A stretch of 28,007 bases of DNA from a virus. The translations under genes were made by a program, and so were the position numbers. Under the pieces are notes generated by a model. That model was not told the origin of the DNA. It did no database searches and saw nothing but the letters and a program-made list of their open reading frames with translations. Positions 9,573 to 18,427 of the stretch are shown here, piece by piece (the first letter of the stretch is position 1; every line of letters starts with the position of its first letter). The DNA lies in the IMG/VR virus record IMGVR_UViG_3300043429_000833, positions 1 through 28,007 of that record; one strand, given 5' to 3'.

Positions 9573-11816
9573 TTACGCCGTGGCTGTTATTTGAGAGTAA
9601 ACTACAGTAGACTGATCACTTGTGTATGTATCTTGTAATCTAAATCTACCGAATAAAGCTTTACCCGATGGGTGTACTAGGTTTCGGACTAGTTGTTCAT
9701 AAGAGCTAAGCATTCGTTGAGCAATAATTTCGTATGAAAAGTCTTGATAATAGTAACTATCTTGAATCTTCATTTCATCACTTGCAAAGCTTTTCCTGTT
9801 CATCCATCGTCCTTCACCCTTACCAAATGAGTAGATAATAGATGTTCCATTAACTACAGTTTGATTATTGCTAAATGATAGGTTAACAGATTCACCTGGC
9901 AAGTAACCATAACCAGAGTTTATAACTTCTACTGAGGTAACAATTCCGTTGCCGCCTACAATTCTTGAGTCTACTACTGCATTGTGGCCTTTAATGCGAC
10001 CAAATGTATCTGTAATATTTAGTCCCGCTATGGCTGGCTCTATAATATCAATGTGTGGTCTAGTAACAAAATTTGAACCTGGGTTGATACGAGATAGGAA
10101 TGCTATTGTTCCAACTTCCAGTGTAGTAAATGTAAGTCCGTCCGTGAGAATCGTATCTAAGTTCGAGTCCGTTAAACCTAATTTAGGCAATCCCCAATCA
10201 GTTAGTCGAGTAACAGATGAGATAGTAGCACTACCGGTAGCTGACAAGTTGGTCAGTGTTTTTGTAGGAACAAAATAACTATTAGAATCAACTCTGATTA
10301 CCGATGGACTTGAAGATACTATTGTACCATTACCGCTTATAGTTTGTTTTTCAGGAGTCACGGAAAGTTGAATTACAGATGATGAAATGTTGCTTACCAG
10401 AATAGTGCCAACAACAATATTAGCATTATCTAAAGAGCTATCAGTTGATGAAACACACCAGACATGTGTACCATCACTCTTATAAACATATAAATCTGAT
10501 ATACCTACAGATGAGTTTGATAAAGACTCGCCGTTGCTTATTGTATTTGAACCTACGTAAGCACACTCAAGTTGTAGGCTATTTGCAGTGCTAGACACAT
10601 CATCGCCAACACCAAAAGTACCAGTTACTGACGTAACTGCTATATCAAATGTATTGGTTTGTGACTCCAATGGAACACTCAAATAATCTCCAACGTTTTC
10701 AACTACAATATCAACAAACTCACGATTATTGAGTCCACCTACTCTAAACGAAGCTCCGGTTCCAGTTCCACCAGATACACGAGTAACAGTAGCAGATCCA
10801 GTGGATGACGTTACGGATCCACCCTCTGTAAAGGATAGAGATGGGCTGAAGTCTATGATTTGAATAAAAGAACTATTAGCAAATGTTATTGTGCCGTTTG
10901 CATTTGTAGTGGAATCTACTATACTATCTTGTGTGGCAAAGTAACCTACAGGTGAATCAATAAGCAAATTGATTGTTGGCTCTACGGTCACTATTGCATT
11001 AGTAGAGTATCCGGTGCCACCATCAAGCAAAAGAAAGTTTAATGCGCCAGTTGATTCATCAATAACTGATACAACTTTTGCCTGGCCCTGAATACCAGAT
11101 CCTGTAATATCAAGTATGTCTCCGACACTATATCCAGAGCCACCCTGTGATATTGCAATACCCGATAAAGAACCAGTTATAATTGGAGCATTGGCAGCAG
11201 TTATGGCGGTGCCATTAGTTTGATAGATTTTATAGCCCTGTAAGAATTTTCCACGAATATCATCTAACTCTAATATGTTTACTGTTCTACCATTAATGAT
11301 CTTTTTGGAAAAGCTATTCACAATAGCAGTTCCTGCACGACCGGAAGTTTGTATCTCCGTGCCTACAATCTTTGGTAGATTTGAGTTAAACGTGACCTCA
11401 ATATATGTAGGAATTTTCCAAGTATTGTCAGATGGCTTAAAGATATATTCATTAGGCAAATAAATCTCTATATCTTCACCAAATACAAATCTAAAGAGCA
11501 ACTCATGAGCTCTCTTTGTTCCTTTGGATCTATACAAATCTAAAATATGTTTAATTAAAAATCTTTTATCTACGATTGCTGCTTCAGGTAAATTAGCAAT
11601 TAACTCAGATGCAAAATACTTTACAAACTCTTGTAAAGTTTCATCAATATCATTATAGTCAAGAAGAGATCTTGCATGCCCAACGGCCTGGTTGGATTGC
11701 TCTAACCATTCATAATAGGCCTTTACAAATGCTATGAAGTTAGGTCCCTCAGCTTTATAGAACTGAGGGAACTGTTGCGGTATAAATGGGGATACGTATC
11801 TCTCAATGGTTGACAT
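9573..11816 (-). CDS. Baseplate structural protein in the gene 7 position (gpI/TssG-like N-terminus)
   Basis: This 747-residue protein starts with a conserved helical domain of about 135 residues: YVSPFIPQQFPQFYKAEGPN, FVKAYYEWLEQ, and HILDLYRSKGTKRAHELLFR near residues 88-107. The last motif recalls the tail protein I group, to which T4 gp7 is functionally related. The middle is beta-rich, with GGSGYSVGD/GGTGYST repeats and an ANGTITFANSSFIQI segment also seen in its neighbours. The C-terminus carries DSYYYQDFSYEI and VHPSGKALFGRFR (about 685-725), common at the end of this marine phage family. The start overlaps the gp6 stop by one base (TAATG), which implies coupled translation. Position between gp6 and gp8 suggests it replaces T4 gp7 (1032 residues). 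Cyanophage relatives here may carry other names, so the gp7 role is inference. Confidence 0.65.
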   Translation of the reverse strand: MSTIERYVSPFIPQQFPQFYKAEGPNFIAFVKAYYEWLEQSNQAVGHARSLLDYNDIDETLQEFVKYFASELIANLPEAAIVDKRFLIKHILDLYRSKGTKRAHELLFRFVFGEDIEIYLPNEYIFKPSDNTWKIPTYIEVTFNSNLPKIVGTEIQTSGRAGTAIVNSFSKKIINGRTVNILELDDIRGKFLQGYKIYQTNGTAITAANAPIITGSLSGIAISQGGSGYSVGDILDITGSGIQGQAKVVSVIDESTGALNFLLLDGGTGYSTNAIVTVEPTINLLIDSPVGYFATQDSIVDSTTNANGTITFANSSFIQIIDFSPSLSFTEGGSVTSSTGSATVTRVSGGTGTGASFRVGGLNNREFVDIVVENVGDYLSVPLESQTNTFDIAVTSVTGTFGVGDDVSSTANSLQLECAYVGSNTISNGESLSNSSVGISDLYVYKSDGTHVWCVSSTDSSLDNANIVVGTILVSNISSSVIQLSVTPEKQTISGNGTIVSSSPSVIRVDSNSYFVPTKTLTNLSATGSATISSVTRLTDWGLPKLGLTDSNLDTILTDGLTFTTLEVGTIAFLSRINPGSNFVTRPHIDIIEPAIAGLNITDTFGRIKGHNAVVDSRIVGGNGIVTSVEVINSGYGYLPGESVNLSFSNNQTVVNGTSIIYSFGKGEGRWMNRKSFASDEMKIQDSYYYQDFSYEIIAQRMLSSYEQLVRNLVHPSGKALFGRFRLQDTYTSDQSTVVYSQITATA

Positions 11817-13636
11817 TAAGACTGCCTTACCGTGACTTGAATTGATTCTACTTCTATGGCTAATATGTCATTTTGTGTTGCTGTCACATCTTCCGACACT
11901 GGCTTTGCAAAGAATTCTATGCCATCCTTTCCTATAAAATCGGAAATTACAATTGAATTCAATGAGGCCGTCCCAGTACTATAGTTAATAGATCCGACTT
12001 CCGTATACGTTATAGACCCAGATACAGTCAAGTCCTTTAGATATAGTTTAGAAGAACTGTTTATTACCTTAATCTCATTTCCTAGTTGCACGGTAGTAAA
12101 CGTATTATTATTTGGGTTGAAGTCGGTATATTGATACTTCCTTCCATTGGAAGTAAACTCACTGCTATAGAACGACCCAGGAATAATAGCATTTCTGAAT
12201 TGGGCAGTAGGGAATGTAATCGAATTAAGCTGAAGTCGGGCTAACTTCTTGAGAGTAATTTCTGTTTGATTGCTAGATATAGAAAGATGAGAATTATCTA
12301 TTGCTGCTTCTAGCTTAGATGACTTATATTCAATATTGAATGCATTTAGTTGTGTTTCATTAAAGGACTCTATGGCCTGCTTCACTGCAGCTGAAATATC
12401 ACTCGGTGTGCTTTGAGTCTTACTTTGCTGATACTTTACAACAGTCACAGGTATAATATACAGATAATCACTATCAATGATTACTGGCTGTATGCCGAGA
12501 GGACATCTATCTTTCATAAATGTTTCAATGCTAGTCTTTTCAGTGCTTGATAATCTCTCGCCCGAATAAGTCAGCGGAGTTATGAAAACTTTGCCATACT
12601 GCGGGCTTCCCAATATTGTTTCACCGCCATATACATAAGCATCCTTGACGTCAGAAAACTCTTGAACTATGAGAGTAGAATAATCAGAGATGGTTATTGC
12701 TCTCTGTTGGGTCTGATAGGCTCTGGGAGCTCTAAATCTTATTTCCTCTAGCGTCTCTGCACTGCCACCACCAAAACCAACCTGGGCTACATTGATTGTT
12801 GGTATAATAGCATTGGTATATCCGTTATATGTTCCTAGGTTATCATTCAATACAAAGTTTGTAGTGCCATTGCCCTTGGTACCTACAGTAATTCTATAGG
12901 TAGCCACAAGAGTAGATCCATCCTTAGGAATACGTCCAAATGTTCCATCACCAAAAGCTACTTCATATTTTAGATCATCTGTTGCTTGTATGAAATATGA
13001 ATTGGAACTTGCATCAAGCCCAAACAGCGTCGTTGCTCTAGAAAATAAAGTATTTGTCTGGCCATTGTCTTCACTTACCAAGACCGATATAGAACTGGTG
13101 TCAATAGTTTTATTGGACAAAATGAATCTTTGGTTCTCTATTGCATAGTCCATTACAAAGGTATCTGTAATAACGGATCCTTCATAAACTGGCAATGAGT
13201 TGACTGTAAAGGCACCATTCGAAGGATACAATACTATAGATTCGCCAGTAATAAACGTGAACGATCCATTGGAATTTTTGCCAGTAAATTTAGTGTTTAC
13301 AGGTATTGTAAACGAACTCAACCCCGACTGAGGAAATCTAAGATCCAAAAAACTTACGGCTGATTTGGCTGATCTGGGGGTGTAATTTAGCGCCTTGGCA
13401 ATTGATACAGCAGAGTTACGAAGCTGTGCTGAGTCTAAGAACATCTCAGACGCCACCATATTCAAATAGAATGCATTGAGATGTGAGTTATAAGTCAAGA
13501 TGTCAAGAAGCACGGACATATTAGATCCGTCAAAGTCATAGTCAGAAAACTGAGCTTGACCCCTCAGATATGTCTTGAGCTGATTTTTTAAAGTATCAAA
13601 ATCTAAACTCACTAGGCTGATAGAATTATTTGCCAT
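11816..13636 (-). CDS. 6: Baseplate wedge protein gp6 (baseplate J family)
   Basis: The 606 residues are close to T4 gp6 (660). The N-terminal part has the family's LLDILTYNSHLNAFYLNMVA (about 43-62) followed by QLRNSAVSIAKALNYTPRS. Near residues 285-320 comes the baseplate J signature VGFGGGSAETLEEIRFRAPR followed by AYQTQQRAITISDY. gp6 dimers, with gp25 and gp53, form the inner ring that holds the six wedges together and transmits the contraction signal. The gene overlaps gp25 by one base (TAATG) at its start and the next gene by one base at its end, so gp25, gp6 and the gene 7-position protein are probably translated as a coupled set. Nothing looks broken or inserted. Confidence 0.93.
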   Translation of the reverse strand: MANNSISLVSLDFDTLKNQLKTYLRGQAQFSDYDFDGSNMSVLLDILTYNSHLNAFYLNMVASEMFLDSAQLRNSAVSIAKALNYTPRSAKSAVSFLDLRFPQSGLSSFTIPVNTKFTGKNSNGSFTFITGESIVLYPSNGAFTVNSLPVYEGSVITDTFVMDYAIENQRFILSNKTIDTSSISVLVSEDNGQTNTLFSRATTLFGLDASSNSYFIQATDDLKYEVAFGDGTFGRIPKDGSTLVATYRITVGTKGNGTTNFVLNDNLGTYNGYTNAIIPTINVAQVGFGGGSAETLEEIRFRAPRAYQTQQRAITISDYSTLIVQEFSDVKDAYVYGGETILGSPQYGKVFITPLTYSGERLSSTEKTSIETFMKDRCPLGIQPVIIDSDYLYIIPVTVVKYQQSKTQSTPSDISAAVKQAIESFNETQLNAFNIEYKSSKLEAAIDNSHLSISSNQTEITLKKLARLQLNSITFPTAQFRNAIIPGSFYSSEFTSNGRKYQYTDFNPNNNTFTTVQLGNEIKVINSSSKLYLKDLTVSGSITYTEVGSINYSTGTASLNSIVISDFIGKDGIEFFAKPVSEDVTATQNDILAIEVESIQVTVRQS

Positions 13637-14058
13637 TATCGTACTCTTCTCAAGATGACGTCAACGCTTTGTAATTGCATGTTATTTATGAGAAAAAATG
13701 TAATGTCTATTCTAATAGCATTATCTTGATTAGACGGTGAGACTGTAACATCAACTAGATTGGCCCGCGGCTCGTTATTAGTAATAGTTCGGGTAATGCT
13801 GTCGACAATATCATTTTCCAAAAATGCATCATCCGGCTCAAATAAGGATCTGTAAACAGATGAACCTATATTGGGCTGAAAAAGTCTCTCGCCATAGTTA
13901 GTGAGTACTAGATTTCTGATAGACTGTTTAACCGCCTTATCACTTTTAGATCTTGACAAGTCCTTGGTAATAGGATGGGGCGTAAAGTCATCAAGAAAGT
14001 CAGAAAATAAATCTGGTATCTTGTCGAGTTGCGTATATCTATCTGCTCTGGTGGTCAT
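13636..14058 (-). CDS. 25: Baseplate wedge protein gp25
   Basis: The 140-residue product matches the gp25 (T4 gp25, gpW-like, TssE) family in length and motifs: AVKQSIRNLVLTNYGERLFQ at residues 42-61, continuing PNIGS, and the NEPR motif at 95-98. gp25 seeds the sheath at the baseplate by donating a strand to the first sheath ring, and packs with gp6 and gp53. The ATG is 14 bases after the needle stop codon, with an AAAGAAAG-like ribosome-binding site between. The stop overlaps the gp6 start. The family is sometimes labelled lysozyme-like, but no glycosidase active site is present or expected. Confidence 0.95.
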   Translation of the reverse strand: MTTRADRYTQLDKIPDLFSDFLDDFTPHPITKDLSRSKSDKAVKQSIRNLVLTNYGERLFQPNIGSSVYRSLFEPDDAFLENDIVDSITRTITNNEPRANLVDVTVSPSNQDNAIRIDITFFLINNMQLQSVDVILRRVR

Positions 14059-14072
14059 GTCATTTACTTTCT

Positions 14073-14765
14073 TTAGTCGTTCAGTCTGATCTGTGTGCCA
14101 TTAACATATACAACACCTGCTGCTGTAATGGTAATAGGTCCACCGCCCGTGTTGATTGTTATGGAGCTTTCAGCATTAACTATAAAGTTTTTACACTTGA
14201 CTCTAAAGTCGCCATCAATAGACATTTCAATATTTTTGCCACTTACAGACCAATCATTGGCAAGTACATCGGTCTTTGTTCCATTAACCGTAGTCACCAA
14301 AGCACCATCAATATTGCCATTTACATCACCTTTGACTGATGATGTAGATGAACCATTGATGCTTTCAAGCTTGTCCTTTTCGGTATGCAGCTGTCTTACA
14401 CCGCCGACGCCATCAATTAAATCTCCACCAATACCAATAGTTTTATCAGTACCGATGGCTTCATATGATGACTTGTCAACATTAAAATTATATGTGCCAC
14501 CAATTTTAATGTCTGCATGCGAATCAACAGTCATTGCAAAGGTGTTCTTGAAATAATTATATACTTTTTCAACCACTGTCTGCACCCAGCGTCCGGACTT
14601 TTCAATTTCCACATATGTACCGGTAGTGTGTGAAACTTTTAAGCTTTCATTACCAGGAGCATCATTAATATGAAATTCATGGCCGCTTCTAGTTACTGTA
14701 GCTTGATTATATGGGTATGTGGTTGAGAAATTAGATTCTGGGTGGCGTCTATTTGTATCTGACAT
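14073..14765 (-). CDS. Tail spike needle (gp5 C-terminal / VgrG-type beta-helix)
   Basis: The 230-residue protein has no T4 gene of its own; it resembles the C-terminal needle part of T4 gp5 and the VgrG tip. Residues 28-52 (GHEFHINDAPGNE, then HTTGTYVEIEKSG) are the typical segment just before the needle. From about residue 76 on, short alternating beta repeats rich in Asp, Gly and Thr (DIKIGG, IDGDFRVKC, SITINTGGGPITITAAG) indicate a trimeric triple-stranded beta-helix. It ends VYVNGTQIRLND. An AGAAGG ribosome-binding site lies 9 bases before the ATG, and the gp5 stop is 3 bases upstream. It probably forms the membrane-piercing tip on the gp5 OB-fold trimer. No PAAR-type tip gene is visible in the window. 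Confidence 0.85.
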   Translation of the reverse strand: MSDTNRRHPESNFSTTYPYNQATVTRSGHEFHINDAPGNESLKVSHTTGTYVEIEKSGRWVQTVVEKVYNYFKNTFAMTVDSHADIKIGGTYNFNVDKSSYEAIGTDKTIGIGGDLIDGVGGVRQLHTEKDKLESINGSSTSSVKGDVNGNIDGALVTTVNGTKTDVLANDWSVSGKNIEMSIDGDFRVKCKNFIVNAESSITINTGGGPITITAAGVVYVNGTQIRLND

Positions 14766-14768
14766 AAA

Positions 14769-16304
14769 TTATAGCCTTCTGAACGCATTTTCCATTCTTG
14801 CTCTTCTAGTTGCAAGAACTGTTTGCGCTTCTGTAAAACGATTCATTGATTGTTGTATTGCTCCAGAACTTGGTAGTATTGAAGCTGAAATATTAGAATT
14901 AAATACTCCAGTAACTGTAGAATATAGAGACGGCAATAGTTTAGCAGCTAGTAATAAGTTCTGTGCTGGGCTATTGGTACCAACAGATCTCAATAATGCC
15001 GATGCTTGACCTAAGCCGGTCGCCTGTGTTAATATGCTTTGTAGGCTCGATGTGTTTAAATTACCAGTACGCACAGCTTTGGTTAATTCACCCTGTAGAT
15101 ATTTAGATACATCATAGCTGCTGTGTTGTGCAGCAGAGATGTAATTTGGCTGACCGTTACGAGCTGTAAAAACTGGATCACCCTCGCCGCTAGAATCAGT
15201 CCAACGAATATAGCCTGGATATGGATCGCTATCATATGGATAGTATTCTTGTACGTATCCTACTGGGGGACTAATAACTACCGATACTGGAGCAAATGAA
15301 GCCGTAATACCACGTGACAATATATCATCCGATTCTTTTCCAATTACAGCTCGAATATTATTTGAAGCATTGCCAACTTTAGCAGCAGCAGTTTTAATCT
15401 GTGATACTGATTTAGCCAATGCTTGTGTGCCAGATGAAATAGAACTCAAAGCAGCAGGCGCTGCACAGAGTCCGCCAGATTGCAATGCATTAAAGGCGTC
15501 GGTAAAATTATCAAGCGCACCTGCTGCACTATCAATAGCACTCAATACGGTATTTATTCCTAACTGATCTATTATGGATAGTAATGTTCTAGTAACTGCA
15601 TCAGTTAGCATGTTAATAAAGCCAGAAGATATAGAGCCAAGATTAATAGAAAGACTTATTTGAGTAGCACCTGTTTGAAGACACGGTAAAGCTGATAAAG
15701 AACTTGATGGATCAATACTCTGAAGTATTTCTAAAATATCTGTTTGATTGGCATCAGCTGACGCTGTTGTAGGAAGTGTTGCAAATTGCATGCCTTCTTC
15801 TACAGCAGAAGTAATCACAATACCATTGCCCAATTCAATAGCATCAATGTCTGATGCATTTGAGTCTATGGCATCAATTGCAATTCTAGATGGAGCAAGA
15901 CTACTGTATGGATTACTTGTATTATTCTGTGTTGCTCCAGGTATACTACCCAATGCTGTATTGACTGATGGTGCACCGCCCTCAGTCTGTCCAGGTATTG
16001 GTGCTCCAGCACGTCCGACAGTGCCCATGATTAGTGGGTATTGATGATCGTTATCAAGCCAGTTTCCGTATACTCTAGAACCTACTATGAGACCTACAGG
16101 AGCGGTACCAATTCTTCCGCGGGCTGCAGATGTTATGGGTTGCAGTACTTGTGCCCACGGTAGATCTGCATCTGGAATATTAGCAACATCATCGTGTCTA
16201 CCAAATACACGAACTTGTACACGACCGCTTTGGTGCGGATCCATTACATTGACTACTATACCGATCCATGTTTGTACTCGGCTTCCAAAATCTCTTTCAG
16301 TCAT
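14769..16304 (-). CDS. 5: Baseplate hub protein gp5-like, OB-fold, no lysozyme domain
   Basis: Residues 1-100 are the gp5/VgrG OB-fold that caps the gp27 trimer: GRVQVRVFG (27-35), LPWAQVLQP (48-56), VGSRVYGNWLD (74-84) and PLIMGTVG (90-97). The remaining 410 residues are unlike the T4 lysozyme and needle parts. They include an Ala/Ser-rich helical stretch (about 190-330), a Tyr/Pro-rich segment (YYPYDSDPYPGYIRWTD, about 352-370) and a helical C-terminus. I see no lysozyme domain or RNNNPGN-type motif, so this hub protein probably does not cut peptidoglycan, unlike T4 gp5 (575 residues with OB, lysozyme and needle). The needle is encoded by the next gene. The start overlaps the gp27 stop (TGATG), with GAGGAA about 13 bases upstream. 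Confidence 0.85.
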   Translation of the reverse strand: MTERDFGSRVQTWIGIVVNVMDPHQSGRVQVRVFGRHDDVANIPDADLPWAQVLQPITSAARGRIGTAPVGLIVGSRVYGNWLDNDHQYPLIMGTVGRAGAPIPGQTEGGAPSVNTALGSIPGATQNNTSNPYSSLAPSRIAIDAIDSNASDIDAIELGNGIVITSAVEEGMQFATLPTTASADANQTDILEILQSIDPSSSLSALPCLQTGATQISLSINLGSISSGFINMLTDAVTRTLLSIIDQLGINTVLSAIDSAAGALDNFTDAFNALQSGGLCAAPAALSSISSGTQALAKSVSQIKTAAAKVGNASNNIRAVIGKESDDILSRGITASFAPVSVVISPPVGYVQEYYPYDSDPYPGYIRWTDSSGEGDPVFTARNGQPNYISAAQHSSYDVSKYLQGELTKAVRTGNLNTSSLQSILTQATGLGQASALLRSVGTNSPAQNLLLAAKLLPSLYSTVTGVFNSNISASILPSSGAIQQSMNRFTEAQTVLATRRARMENAFRRL

Positions 16305-17539
16305 CAGACTGTTTCCTCATATCTACCCTTAATAGCTTCAATGATACATGTATATCTTGGCTTGTCCATAGCTTCAGCAATTCGGTGATGTACACGCGTA
16401 ATGAGAAACTTGCCAGTGATTAATGGATCTTCTGCTGATGCACCGGTAAATGCTTGCCTGTTGGGCAACTGACAGTTAATGGTTACACCAGCAGTTAATA
16501 TAGTATCGCCGATTACTTTAATCTTTATTGAGTTCTGCATCATAGATGCCATGTATGCTTGAAGATTAGGTGTTGCTTCCGGAATATGAGTTTCCGGCCT
16601 TTGTGAATTATCAACCGGGATCATTGCCTGTGGTGGAATATTTGCGTTAAAATATCTATTTCTAAACGATGATGAGTTCATAGTACCAGTACCGCCATCA
16701 TTGAAAGCAGAATCATCGGTCTGCACGTTACGTGTCTCAAATTCCCATGTAGTAAAATTGAATGTGGTCACTCTTCGTGGCCCACCATGAGCAATTCTGT
16801 CTGTCGAGCTGAACTGATTTGGAATTTTGAATGAAATGATATTATCATCAGCTCTAGCCAATGAATTGATATTAATAGCATCAGACATCTGAAAGTCTTT
16901 TACTGGTGAGCCGGTAAACATCTTCTCCATAGTAACAAAATTAAATGTCTGCTGCTCATTAGTTCTATTTTCAAAGAACATATACAATGACGCATCTTGC
17001 TCAGCCGACACAGAGCGCCGCTTAATAAGATTAATAGCTTCATAGGGGCCTTTATGTGGTATAACAATACGCTGCGGGAGGCGAGTTGGCTCTACAACAA
17101 TCGGCTTAACACTTTTTAGATAATTTGTGTGTATATCCTCAATCATCTCGGAGCAAAGCTGATTGTAACTCTTTTGAACAAAATTGGTCTTAGCAAACAT
17201 TGCTTCTTCAGATACACACTGTAATGTATACATCTTACCTTTTTGTGCACCAACATTTTCTAACTCAGATAGTTTATGCAAGGCAAAGTTGTATTTTGCT
17301 CTTTCACTACCTAGAACATAAAGCTCCATGTATACAAGCTCATCACCCGACAATCTTAGCTGACCGAGCTGGTCATTCATGTCGATGACCTTGATATCAC
17401 ATACAATGCCGGGTGTGAATATGCTCTCGTAGATGGAAGTACTAACCAAAGAATTCAGTAGTCGTGTAGATCCACGCTCAGAATATATGATTAATTCTGA
17501 AATTTCTACATCACCAAGACGATATGTTGTATTTGTCAT
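16304..17539 (-). CDS. 27: Baseplate hub protein gp27-like
   Basis: The 411-residue protein, like T4 gp27 (391), should form the trimeric torus that joins the six-fold tail tube to the three-fold gp5 spike. The N-terminal part (LIIYSERGSTRLLNSLVSTS, then ESIFTPGIVCDIKVID) and the beta-barrel stretch ending YTLQCVSEEAMF are typical of the gp27/gpD/VgrG hub fold. The GPYEAINLIKRRSVS segment (about 168-182) and the C-terminal LITGKFLITRVHH also fit, and the gene sits directly before gp5. In T4 gene 27 lies elsewhere, next to genes 26, 51 and 28; here it has joined gp53 and gp5. It starts 8 bases after the gp53 stop in AT-rich sequence with a weak ribosome-binding site. Confidence 0.87.
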   Translation of the reverse strand: MTNTTYRLGDVEISELIIYSERGSTRLLNSLVSTSIYESIFTPGIVCDIKVIDMNDQLGQLRLSGDELVYMELYVLGSERAKYNFALHKLSELENVGAQKGKMYTLQCVSEEAMFAKTNFVQKSYNQLCSEMIEDIHTNYLKSVKPIVVEPTRLPQRIVIPHKGPYEAINLIKRRSVSAEQDASLYMFFENRTNEQQTFNFVTMEKMFTGSPVKDFQMSDAININSLARADDNIISFKIPNQFSSTDRIAHGGPRRVTTFNFTTWEFETRNVQTDDSAFNDGGTGTMNSSSFRNRYFNANIPPQAMIPVDNSQRPETHIPEATPNLQAYMASMMQNSIKIKVIGDTILTAGVTINCQLPNRQAFTGASAEDPLITGKFLITRVHHRIAEAMDKPRYTCIIEAIKGRYEETV

Positions 17540-17547
17540 TATTATAA

Positions 17548-18423
17548 TTATCTCAATAGTTGCTTAAGCTGTTTAGATACAGTACTGGAGTATTCATTCT
17601 TCAGTACCAGTATTGATTTATTTTGTTCGTTTAGTTCATCTTCATAATCGTAGTATGTAACAGGGCTCCAGAATGATGCCTCGTTGGCAGGTATTGACAA
17701 TATCGAGCTATTGACTGCAGTAAATGCAGTATTTGTTTTACTATCTCGCCCATAGAGATAACTTGATCCAATAGTGCCCGTAGTTACCACACCAGCCATA
17801 TGCTGCAGTATTGTAGTTGTTGTGTTTGCAAATGTTACTTGACCAGTACCTTTTTGATTTGCATTGAAGACTACATCAACAATCTCATCGGTTTCAAAAG
17901 ACGAACCATTGGCAACAGCATAGCTTACTATCTGATTTGTAGTAACGGTCCAATCTTCTTTTCTTCTTGTATACTCAGTAGGATTATTGACTATTTCTCC
18001 ATTGATGGGAACCGGTTCATAATATTTGGTATGATTCGGTGACAATATACTATAAGCACTTGCGCTGATCGTTGGGGTTTGATCACTATACCAGTTATTT
18101 CTATAGAACTTGGTTCTTGTCATTGCTTTGGCCAACGATTCATACTTTTTGGTAATGAAGTCTTGCAGCGTAGCTTGATCCATATACCAGTCATAGTATG
18201 GATCAATTACCTTATTTGATAGATAAAGCAACCACGACATATATTCATCGCCATAGTAGCGGCCGGCAATACCATCGGGACGCTCTGACTGTGCTATGTC
18301 ATATGGATAATAGAACAGAGGATTATTGTAGACAGAGTTAACAAAAGTTGTTCTCTGAGTTATGTTTTTAGCAATAGTATTAGCATAGCTTATTGAGCTA
18401 AATTTCTCGAAGTATCTTTCCAT
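17548..18423 (-). CDS. 53: Baseplate wedge protein gp53 with inserted beta module
   Basis: gp53 clamps adjacent wedges onto the hub. The N-terminal part (YFEKFSSISYANTIAKNIT, PLFYYPYDIAQSERPDGIA, YYGDEYMSWLLYLSNKVIDP; residues about 4-75) is characteristic. The C-terminus (VTYYDYEDELNEQNKSILVL, about 255-274) also fits. The protein has 291 residues against 196 in T4. The extra length is largely a segment near residues 163-240 (17704-17937) with beta character and a GTGQVTFANTTTTI core that recurs in the gp8-like and gene 7-position proteins. The gene is 4 bases downstream of the tube cap gene. The gp53 call is strong; the insert has no assigned function. Confidence 0.9.
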   Translation of the reverse strand: MERYFEKFSSISYANTIAKNITQRTTFVNSVYNNPLFYYPYDIAQSERPDGIAGRYYGDEYMSWLLYLSNKVIDPYYDWYMDQATLQDFITKKYESLAKAMTRTKFYRNNWYSDQTPTISASAYSILSPNHTKYYEPVPINGEIVNNPTEYTRRKEDWTVTTNQIVSYAVANGSSFETDEIVDVVFNANQKGTGQVTFANTTTTILQHMAGVVTTGTIGSSYLYGRDSKTNTAFTAVNSSILSIPANEASFWSPVTYYDYEDELNEQNKSILVLKNEYSSTVSKQLKQLLR

Positions 18424-18427
18424 CAGA

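Noticed and set aside
13636-14058. Lysozyme activity for gp25
   Set aside because: The old lysozyme-like label for the family has no catalytic residues behind it here; gp25 is structural.
14095-14556. Plus-strand frame of 153 codons opposite the needle gene
   Set aside because: The minus-strand needle is strongly supported by motifs and coupling. The antisense product has no recognisable features and no ribosome-binding site.
15541-15570. GAATAAATAC-like late promoter box inside the gp5 gene (minus strand)
   Set aside because: It lies within coding sequence, in AT-rich DNA where such matches arise by chance, and does not precede a gene start.
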